Origin: Prorocentrum cordatum
Taxonomy: Eukaryota; Sar; Dinophyceae; Prorocentrales; Prorocentraceae
Direction of reading: 5' to 3'
Length of the DNA stretch: 64,000 nucleotides
Assembly: GCA_963575745.1 (NCBI GenBank)
Contig: CAUYUJ010004747.1
Coordinates: 256,010 to 320,009, forward strand
Under the pieces are notes generated by a model that saw nothing but the letters and a program-made list of their open reading frames with translations, searched no databases and was not told the origin of the DNA. The position numbers and the translations under genes were made by a program. Within the stretch, counting starts at the first letter, position 1, and each line of letters starts with the position of its first letter. Of the stretch, positions 1-7,090 are shown in pieces.

Positions 1-520
1 CCTCCCTTTTTCCTCAGAACGGTGCTGTTCCTCGCCGCCGACAGCCGCCGTCCCGGCAAAACAAGCGCTCCCGCCAGAGACGTCCTCCCGTTTTATCTTG
101 GAGTGGCGCCCTATTATCTTTTGAATTGGCGCCGCTCCCAGCAAGAACAAAGCTCCCGCTCGAGGCTTCCTCCTTTTTTCCTCAGGGCAGTGCTGTTCCT
201 CGCCGTCGACAGCCCCCGTCCCGACAAAACCAGCGCTCCCGTTCGAGAGCACCTCCCTTTTGACTCAAGGCGGTATTCTTCCTCGCCGCCGACCACCGCG
301 GTCCCATCAAAACCAGCGTTCCCGCTCGAGACTTCGTTTTGTTTTACGCTGGAGTAGCGCCCTACTCTCTTCAGCATCGGCGCCGCTCCCAGCAACAACA
401 GCGGCCCTGCTCGAGACTTCCTCCCTTTGTATTCAGGGCCAGGTCCTTGCCTCGCCGCCGACAGCCCCCATCCCCACCAAGGTAATCCTGTCGCTCGATA
501 CGTCCTGGTGCTTTACCTTT
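1..520. repeat. Tandem satellite of alternating ~80-90-bp units
   Basis: Two related unit types alternate. One contains GTGCTGTTCCTCGCCG and CGACAGCC, the other contains GGCGCCGCTCCCAGCAA. Both end in a shared CTCGAGACTTCCTCC-like stretch. The units start near 8, 95, 175, 256, 335 and 425 in the order A-B-A-A-B-A and have diverged. The array probably continues upstream of the window. Open frames here follow the repeat and are not genes. 520-745 holds nothing I recognise. Confidence 0.75.
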
Positions 521-744
521 GGCTGGGGCTCCACTGGCGGTTTCGCATCGGCGCACCAAGGCGCGGGCATGCATTTTCGAGGCGGGATATGTTGAGATGC
601 TTCGGAGGTGTTTACAAGACCTTCATTGGGCAGGAGATCTGGGAACGGGAATAACGGACCCCGGTATAGAACAATAATCTCACATGATGGGGATGGTTAT
701 CATGATGGCCGCATGTTTCGTGTGGAAACATCGAACATGAGGGT

Positions 745-1045
745 AAGTGTATTAGTGTTGTTGGTGGTGTTGTTGGTGGTGGTGTTGTTGTTGATGTTGG
801 TGTTGTTGTTGATGATGTCGTTGTTGTTGTGGCTGATGGTGTTGTTGTTGTTGCTGTTGCTGTTGTTGTTGTTGCTGCTGCTACTGTTGTTGTTGTTGTT
901 GGTGTTGATGTTGTTGTTGGTGTTGGTGTTGGTGCTGGTGCTGTTGTTGTTGTTGTTGGTGCTGCTGCTGCTGCTGTTGTTGTTGTTGTTGTTGTTGTTG
1001 GTGTTGGTGTTGGTGTTGGTGTTGTTGTTGTGTGTTAGTTGTTAA

Positions 1046-1079
<34 letters not shown>

Positions 1080-1146
1080 GCTGCTACTGTTGCTGCTGCT
1101 GTTGCTGCTGCTGCTGTTGCTGTTGCTGTTGCTGTTGTTATTGAAT
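745..1146. repeat. Interrupted (GTT)n / (GCT)n trinucleotide tract
   Basis: About 400 bases are built of GTT, with GGT, GAT and GCT variants. Polyleucine or polyvaline frames across it are repeat artefacts. Confidence 0.95.
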
Positions 1147-1175
1147 CGCTTCGCTCATTCCGCCGGCCTGTGGTG

Positions 1176-1750
1176 GCCTCTTAGGGCCTCCAAGAGGCCT
1201 CTTGGGGGCCTCTTAGAGCCTCTTGGGGGCCTCTTGGGGGCGTCTTGGTGGCCTCCTGAGGGCTCTTGGGGGCCTCTTGGGGCCTCTTAGGGGCCACTTG
1301 GGACTTCCTGGAGGTTTCTCAGGACCGAGGGCTCGAAGTGTTGTTTCGTGCTCCTGGGGCGCTTCAGGCGCCCTCTTGGGCCCTCGTGGGCCGTCTTGGA
1401 GGCCTCTTGGGCCGTCTTGGGGCCCTCTTGGGCCGTCTTGGGGCCCTCTTGGGGGCCTCTTGGACCCTCTTGGGGCGATTTTGGGGGCCTCTTGGGGCGG
1501 CGTAGGGCGTCGGGAAGCCGAAAAGGTGGAAACACCAAAATCTCTGCAAAACCGAAGGAAAAGCAATGATGTTTGCATCTTGGGGCCCTCTTGAGAGTGC
1601 TCTTGGAGGCCTCTTGGGGCGTCTGGGGGTCATCTTGGGTGTCTTGGAGCGATCTTGTGGCATCTTCGAGCCCTCTTGTATCATCTTGGGGGCCTCTTGG
1701 AGGCCTCTTGACCCTTCTTCGGGCTCTCTGGAGGGTCTCGAGGGCGGCAC
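1176..1750. repeat. Degenerate CTCTTGGGGGCC-type array (copy 1)
   Basis: A 10-14-bp unit (CTCTTGGGGGCC and variants) is repeated for about 570 bases and leaves both strands open. Near 1505-1570 an A-rich, non-repetitive linker interrupts the array, and then the array resumes. The same layout occurs in the larger array at 38.2-40.0 kb. 1751-1894 holds nothing I recognise. Confidence 0.85.
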
Positions 1751-1894
1751 CCAGACGGAAAATCATCTCTGATCCGACCTTGCCGGGGTACTTTTCCTCC
1801 AGGGACCCCAGGGGCCGCCCCCCGCGCGCGAAGTAGAAATATTGTAAAGCAGTTAACAGAGATCTTAGCACGCCTCTGGCCCGTTGGGCCGGCG

Positions 1895-2260
1895 AATTTA
1901 TGTTGCTGTTGTTGTTGCTGTTGCTGTTGTTGTTGCTGTTCTTGTTGCTGTTGTTGTGAATGCTATTGCTGAAGTTTGTTATTGTTCTTTGTTGTTTGCT
2001 GTATGTTGTTAGTTATCGCCGTCCCCCCCGCGACCTGGCCCCCGACCCACCCGCGACCCACCCGCGTTCCTCCCACGACCTGGCCCGCGAGCGACACACC
2101 CGCGATCCACCCGCGACCCCGCTCGCGACTTGCCCGCGACCCACCCGCGACCCACCGCGCGACTCACCCACACCGCTTTAACTGATGAATCTGCGCCTGC
2201 GGCGAGCTCATTGCATACATTGTAAAAATTTGGCGCCTGCGGCGGGCTTCATCGGAGCCT
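1895..2260. repeat. Composite repeat: (GTT)n, GCGACCCACCC minisatellite, GCGCCTGCGGCGGGC boxes
   Basis: A TTG/GCT tract (1895-1992) is followed by an ~11-bp minisatellite, GCGACCCACCC (about 2025-2170). Two GCGCCTGCGGCG boxes follow near 2192 and 2232. The same three modules occur in reverse complement at 29.5-30.24 kb. Confidence 0.75.
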
Positions 2261-2417
2261 TTCAGACTGCCGACGTCCCCGCCGCCCCCCTCACTCTTCT
2301 CCGCAATTGCCGGGGGCTGCATTATTGTTTCCATTACTTGTGGGACCCCACCCAGTCCGTAAATAAGGGCGTCGGATATGTCTTTCGTTCTCACGGTCGT
2401 GAGGGGTCTGTAGACCT

Positions 2418-3368
2418 GTGGCGGCTATCGTGTTTGGGGGGTTTCCCCGGGAGGAAGATGGAGCGAGGGAGGGAGGGAGGGATCGGATCGGCCCTCCACG
2501 GAAGCAGGGCGCACGCATGACCCTGGCAGCCTGGGGGGGTGCGAAGCTGTGTGAGCGAACTGAGAGCAACGGGGTCGTCTGCGCCGACAGTCGCGCGCAA
2601 GCTGCCCGCGTAAGGTCGGGCGTAAGCGCCCTCGTCTCCAGTGCAGCGCGCCGCGCCGGCGGCCCGCCTCCAGTGAGGCGTTCCACAAAGGGCCCCGCCG
2701 TCGAGGATAGAAGGAGGTGTCATCGTGTGAAGGCGGCGGAAGCTGGCGAACGTAAAGCGAGGCCGTCTCCGCTGGCGGAGTCCGGCAGAAGCAGACATCG
2801 CCCTCCCAAGAGATGCCATGTTTTTTGTTGCAGGGTTTCAGCCCAAAGCGCCCGCTATGCGGTCTCATCTTACCCCCCCGAACTTGAGCCAGGGAGTAAG
2901 GAAAAGGGCCAGGATACCATAACCACTGACTGCAGATTCCCATCTTGCCTTCGCAACCGCCTGCCCCCCTTCCTTAGGCGTACGCGCAGGGAGGTCACAG
3001 AACCCCGCGCGTCAGCAGGGGCGATGGTGGAACGCAGTGGGGCGAAAGAAGGGGAGTACGACAAACTCGATCCCCCGCACTCAATGTCAAGTCCGCAAAG
3101 CGGAAGATGTGGATATTTGACAAGAAGAACAACCCGACCAGCATCCCCCCTTCCCCGCCACCATGATAATCTCCGGCCCCGCTACTTGGGGCAAACACAG
3201 TCGCACTTTAAGTGGAGGAGGCAGTCGGGAGTGGGTGAAGAAACGCGGCGAGAAGGGCGGGATCGTGATCCACAACTTTCTGCTCAGCCTTCGAACAGGC
3301 TAAGCACAATTGAAATATGCACCAATCCTTCAGACCACTCCCAACACACCCCACCCATCCAACAATGA
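2418..3368 (+). CDS. Unrecognised 316-codon open frame
   Basis: This is the longest open frame outside simple repeats in the first 4 kb. The protein is rich in Arg, Ser and Pro. It has no signal peptide, membrane segment or motif that I recognise. Shorter frames on the minus strand overlap it, so openness alone is weak evidence in GC-rich DNA. It could be a non-coding stretch or part of an exon. Confidence 0.15.
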   Translation: MAAIVFGGFPREEDGAREGGRDRIGPPRKQGARMTLAAWGGAKLCERTESNGVVCADSRAQAARVRSGVSALVSSAARRAGGPPPVRRSTKGPAVEDRRRCHRVKAAEAGERKARPSPLAESGRSRHRPPKRCHVFCCRVSAQSARYAVSSYPPELEPGSKEKGQDTITTDCRFPSCLRNRLPPFLRRTRREVTEPRASAGAMVERSGAKEGEYDKLDPPHSMSSPQSGRCGYLTRRTTRPASPLPRHHDNLRPRYLGQTQSHFKWRRQSGVGEETRREGRDRDPQLSAQPSNRLSTIEICTNPSDHSQHTPPIQQ

Positions 3369-3599
3369 GACTCAAAGCTGTGGACCATCAAAGAAGATTG
3401 GACAGCAACTGGCTTCAGAGGGAAGGGGAAACGGGGGCGAGGGGAAATTGGGACAAGGAGCAAATTGTTGCCCCGGAAAACACTATGGAAGTTTATGTAA
3501 GCAAAGGTGCAACAGGACGGAAGAAAGCAAGCGCGAAACACAGAGCAGAAAAAAGAGGCACCGACGTACAGCGGACGGACGTATCGACAAGCAGACAGT

Positions 3600-4018
3600 G
3601 GAAAGGAGGGAGGGATGGAGAGAGGAGGGAGGAGGGAGGGACGAGGACGAGGAGGCAGATGGAGGAGAAGGAGGAGGAGGACAATTTGGACAAGGAGGAG
3701 GAGGAGGAGGAGGATGAGGAGGGAGGAGTAGGAGGAGGACGACGAGGGAGGAGGAGGACGACGAAGAGGGAGGAGAAGGAGGAGGAGGAGGAGGAGGGAG
3801 GAGGAGGAGGAGGAGGATGAGGAGGAGGAGAGAAGGATGCGAAGGAGGAGAAGGAGGAGGAGGGAGGAGAACAGGAAGACGATGAGGAGGAGGAAAGGAG
3901 GGAGGAGGAGGGAGGGAGGAGGAGGATGCCAGGAGGAGACAAAATGAGGAGGAGGAGTGAGGAGGAGGGAGGAGGAGGAGGAGGAGGAGGAGGAGGAGGA
4001 GGAGGAGGGAGGAGGCGA
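3600..4018. repeat. Purine-rich (GGA)n tract
   Basis: GGA and GAGGA repeats with GAC interruptions run almost directly up to the left end of the split-direct-repeat element at 4021. The (GGA)n tract may be the insertion target, or it may have expanded afterwards. Confidence 0.9.
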
Positions 4019-4020
4019 AT

Positions 4021-4118
4021 GTTAGTGCGGAGTATGCTTGCAGACGGGCACGGGATTGAGGGGCCCAGCTGGTCTTTGTCACGCTCCCTTGTATTCCATT
4101 ATATATTTGCTCAAGCTT
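4021..4118 (+). repeat. Split direct repeat A1 (left terminus)
   Basis: The 98 bases start GTTAGTGCGGAGTATG and end TTTGCTCAAGCTT. They match 10218-10315 with one difference seen (CTTGCAG here, CCTGCAG there). Confidence 0.9.
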
Positions 4119-4251
4119 TCACGGGCTCGCTCGCACGCGCCCCCTTCGCGAGGTTCCTCGCCGCCGCGGCGGCCGGGCTTCCCATCGGCAGCGGCGCCGG
4201 TTCCTGGCGCGTCGGCGGCCCTGCGGCTCGCGGCTGGGCTGGCCGCCGGAC

Positions 4252-5631
4252 ATGTCGGGTGGTGGCGCGCCCGGCTCCAGCAGCGGCCTGGACCCGGCCG
4301 TGGAGGAGGTGATCCTCCTCGAGCAGCTCGAGGAGCACGGCGACGTGGCCGAGTCGGACTTCGAGCTGGAGCTCCTCAGGCACCAGCTCGATTTGCGGGC
4401 GCAGGCCGGAGCCACGGTGGAGTGGGTGACGCCTGCGGTCGAGGAGGCCGGCGGCGGCGCCTACATCGACGCTGGCTCGCAGCTTCCCGGGGTGTACGCA
4501 GCGGGCGGTGGCGCCGCACCTCCGTTGGGAGGGCGCCTCCCAGGGGCCGGCGACGCGCGCCCGGTGGGAGCTCCTGAGGCGGGCCGGCCATCCTCCTCGC
4601 GGCCTTCGATTCGCGAGGAGCCGCTGACCATCGTCGTCCGGTCGTTCTTGGACGTGGCGGTGCGGCGCCAGTGGATCTCCGCGGACCTGGGCGAGGACGT
4701 GGCATCGTTCCGCATGCGGGTCGGGCGCCCCACCTGTACGCCGAGGGAGGACATTGTGCTGATGGTTCACAACCGGCTGATGCTGGACGGGAATCCTCTC
4801 AGGACCTACGGCATCGGGGCCGAGTCCGAGGCCCTCGCGACCCGCAAGGTCCGCGGAGGCGCCGAGTCAGGCGATTCAAGCGTAGGGCCTGACTCCCCTC
4901 TGGGCTGGGTGTGTGGCCAGTGCCGCTCGTGGAACAGGTGCGGGCTTGAGTGCCACCTGTGCGGGACGGCCAACCCCGACATGGACCTGGACAGCAGCGA
5001 AAGCGACGAGGCGTCCGACATCGTGGCGGAGATCGATGCCGCGGGTGGCGCCGACGAGGAGCTGATCGACCCGCCGTCCGTGGAGGCCGCGCCCGGGCCC
5101 TTCTTCGTGGGCGTCCTCGATCAGAACGGGACGTTCTGGACGGAGCCGCTGGGCGGAGGCGCCGGTGGTGGAGGCGGGGAGGTCCGCGTGAGGACTGGCG
5201 CCGTGCTGCCAGAGATCCTGTCACAGGAGGCGACTCCCATCAACGGGCACTACACCTCGGCTGCTCTGTCCCTCGCTGAGAGGGCCGCCGCGGACGACGC
5301 CCTGATCGACGATGGTGGTCCGTCCCTCCCCGGTGATGACGAAGACGATCCCACCCAGTCCAGCGGCGGTGACAGCCGCGGTGAGGGCAGCCCGCCGCCG
5401 GCCGCCAGTGGTGGCCCTGCCAGCCCACCTAGCCCGCGCTACATCCCTTCTCCCGGGGGTCAGCGAGGCGGAGGTGGCGTACCGCATGCGGGCCCAGAAC
5501 CTCGACCGGGAGACCGCGACCGCCATCGTGGCGGATGGGGCCTTCTTCTGGTGCGGCTTCTGTGGGCTCATGGGAGACAGCCAAGACGAGGCGTGCGGCA
5601 TGTGCCGCCGGCGCTATCCGATCTCGGCTGA
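4252..5631 (+). CDS. ORF1 of the element: ubiquitin-like domain plus RanBP2-type zinc finger
   Basis: I chose the ATG at 4252, which lies 134 bases inside the left repeat. Residues 13-60 are acidic and Leu-rich, possibly a coiled coil. Residues ~122-200 read like a ubiquitin fold: a beta hairpin (TIVVRSF...RRQWISADLGE), then HNRLMLDGNPLRTYGI in place of ubiquitin's GKQLEDGRTLSDYNI. Residues ~219-244 are a RanBP2-type zinc finger, WVCGQCRSWNRCGLECHLC, with Cys pairs spaced C-x2-C-x9-C-x2-C. An acidic Ser/Asp/Glu-rich stretch follows. By position it is the gag-like ORF. RanBP2 fingers often bind ubiquitin or single-stranded RNA, so a role in RNA binding or host-ubiquitin interaction is possible but inferred. 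True coding probably leaves this frame near 5430, where the downstream frame takes over. Confidence 0.7.
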   Translation: MSGGGAPGSSSGLDPAVEEVILLEQLEEHGDVAESDFELELLRHQLDLRAQAGATVEWVTPAVEEAGGGAYIDAGSQLPGVYAAGGGAAPPLGGRLPGAGDARPVGAPEAGRPSSSRPSIREEPLTIVVRSFLDVAVRRQWISADLGEDVASFRMRVGRPTCTPREDIVLMVHNRLMLDGNPLRTYGIGAESEALATRKVRGGAESGDSSVGPDSPLGWVCGQCRSWNRCGLECHLCGTANPDMDLDSSESDEASDIVAEIDAAGGADEELIDPPSVEAAPGPFFVGVLDQNGTFWTEPLGGGAGGGGGEVRVRTGAVLPEILSQEATPINGHYTSAALSLAERAAADDALIDDGGPSLPGDDEDDPTQSSGGDSRGEGSPPPAASGGPASPPSPRYIPSPGGQRGGGGVPHAGPEPRPGDRDRHRGGWGLLLVRLLWAHGRQPRRGVRHVPPALSDLG

Positions 5632-6043
5632 GACGCCCAGCCCGCCCGCAAGCGACGTCGGGGAGGCCCGCATGATCCTGATGGCACCGCTCAACCAGGG
5701 GATCCCCGACCAGGAGCCCGGAGCCGATGCAGGCGTGATCGTGGAGGAGGGGTTCGGCCTGGCCTTGAATGGCCACCCGGCCGCGGTGCCGCGCCCTGGC
5801 CGCCGCGCGCTCCACGTGACGCAGTTGATCGACGGGAACGAGGTCGCCCTTGACAACCCGGCTGATGAGTGGTCGCGGTTGGGGACGGCAGGGGCAGCGG
5901 CTTCGGCTTCGGCGGGCTCGGTCCAAGATGACGGCGACGGAGCATCGCTGGACCAGCCGCCGCGCTCGCCTCGGGGGCCCCCGGCGTCCGCGGAGGTCAA
6001 CCCGAGCGACATCGTGGAGGACGCCGCGTCGCCGTTGGGGTGA
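5312..6043 (+). CDS. ORF1 continuation with second RanBP2-type zinc finger (frame-shifted)
   Basis: This frame carries the ORF1 continuation, convincing from about 5450. A second zinc finger, FFWCGFCGLMGDSQDEACGMC, has the family spacing C-x2-C-x10-C-x2-C with the leading Trp. It is preceded by a helical stretch (EAEVAYRMRAQNLDRETATA). The remainder is low-complexity Ala/Pro/Asp and ends at TGA 6041-6043. The frame differs from the start of ORF1, so one indel near 5430 separates the two fingers. A short intron there is an alternative, but I see no clear splice pair. Confidence 0.6.
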   Translation: MVVRPSPVMTKTIPPSPAAVTAAVRAARRRPPVVALPAHLARATSLLPGVSEAEVAYRMRAQNLDRETATAIVADGAFFWCGFCGLMGDSQDEACGMCRRRYPISAETPSPPASDVGEARMILMAPLNQGIPDQEPGADAGVIVEEGFGLALNGHPAAVPRPGRRALHVTQLIDGNEVALDNPADEWSRLGTAGAAASASAGSVQDDGDGASLDQPPRSPRGPPASAEVNPSDIVEDAASPLG

Positions 6044-6789
6044 AGGCCCGGGCCGGCGGCGAGGCTGGTCGACTCGACGCTGGAGGCCCAGACCCGGTGG
6101 GCGGTGATGAGCGAGTGAGGCGCGTGGCGATGCTGCCGCTGTTCCCTATTCCTCTGTCGCCGGCGCCCACCGTTCCGAGCGGGCGTGGCCGGCGGGCGTC
6201 TTGCCTGAGGGGCCACTTGCGCCGACTGACTGCAGATGTCAATGCAACTGTGAAAGCTTTGAATTGGATGGCTGGGGACCGGCACTCACCCGAGTACGGG
6301 CCGCCGCGAACCCAGGAACAGGCTAGTGTGCATGCGTGCGTCCGGGATAGGATTTCTTCCCTTTTGGATTCTGGCGTCGCGATCCCTAGTCAGCGAGCGG
6401 CTTTTCGTGAGCTGCTGCACGGCCGGGCAGTCTATGACTCTGAGCCCGGTGGACACAACCTTGCCAGTTTCTCTAATGTCGCCGCGGTGAGCCTGCCTGA
6501 TAGCCTCGAAGGTGCCCCTTTGGTACACGAGGTGGTGGGCCCAGCGGCGAGCCAGTACCTAGAGCAGAACTACGAGCGCATGCTGCGCCCACTTTCGGAC
6601 TTTTTGGAGCGTGACGAGTCGCTGCCCCCCATTACTCCCAACTGGGACCCTGTGTTTTCCCGCAGCCGCCGCAAGTTCTTGCGGCTCATGCGGGCCCTTT
6701 TTCCGCATCGGCCTGGCCACGCTTTGGCCGGCTGGTTCGTCGCGGGAGCGAGTCGGAATGTTCTTCGTGAAGAAGACGGGAAAAAGTAA
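6040..6789 (+). CDS. Pol ORF, N-terminal region preceding reverse transcriptase
   Basis: The frame contains the conserved lead-in of this dinoflagellate RT class: VSLPDSLEGAPLVHEV, then YLEQNYERMLRPL, then a PNWDPVFSRSRRKFLRLM block. The true start is unclear; the ATG at 6130 is one option. The first ~30 codons of the open frame look like read-in. Coding leaves this frame near 6745, where motif FFVKKTGKSKSRLIIDARRAN continues in another frame. Confidence 0.65.
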   Translation: MKARAGGEAGRLDAGGPDPVGGDERVRRVAMLPLFPIPLSPAPTVPSGRGRRASCLRGHLRRLTADVNATVKALNWMAGDRHSPEYGPPRTQEQASVHACVRDRISSLLDSGVAIPSQRAAFRELLHGRAVYDSEPGGHNLASFSNVAAVSLPDSLEGAPLVHEVVGPAASQYLEQNYERMLRPLSDFLERDESLPPITPNWDPVFSRSRRKFLRLMRALFPHRPGHALAGWFVAGASRNVLREEDGKK

Positions 6790-7090
6790 GAGTAGGCTCA
6801 TAATTGATGCACGTCGTGCAAATCGGCGCTTCGCTGACCCTCCTGGAGTCCATCTCTGTTCGTCCGAGAGTCTCGCTAGGATCGAGGTCTCTCTGCCCAG
6901 TGGTTGCTCGAGTCTCTCTCCCTCTCAGCTTCGTAGCGCCCAGTTGTCCCTGGGGCTGGCGGATGTAAAGGACGCTTTCCATCGTTTCCGACTCCCGGCG
7001 GGGCTGGCCAGTTATTTTGGGCTGGGGGCTGCCACGGCGGGGGAATTGAGCGTGGTCGGCCATGATTGGTGGGGGGACCCTTGGAGTTGA
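6611..7090 (+). CDS. Reverse transcriptase fingers and palm motif A (frame-shifted piece)
   Basis: From about 6745 this frame reads VGMFFVKKTGKSKSRLIID, an RT finger motif with the nucleotide-binding R. PPGVHLCSSESLARIE follows. Palm motif A, LGLADVKDAFHRFRLP, supplies the first catalytic Asp. The piece ends in a stop at 7090, and the RT continues in another frame from about 7075. The order and spacing fit one RT interrupted by indels. Confidence 0.75.
   Translation: MTSRCPPLLPTGTLCFPAAAASSCGSCGPFFRIGLATLWPAGSSRERVGMFFVKKTGKSKSRLIIDARRANRRFADPPGVHLCSSESLARIEVSLPSGCSSLSPSQLRSAQLSLGLADVKDAFHRFRLPAGLASYFGLGAATAGELSVVGHDWWGDPWS

Noticed and set aside
3483-4082. Poly-Leu/Pro/Ser frames over GGA/CCT, CAT and GTT tracts throughout the window
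   Set aside because: These are translations of simple repeats with no other coding evidence.
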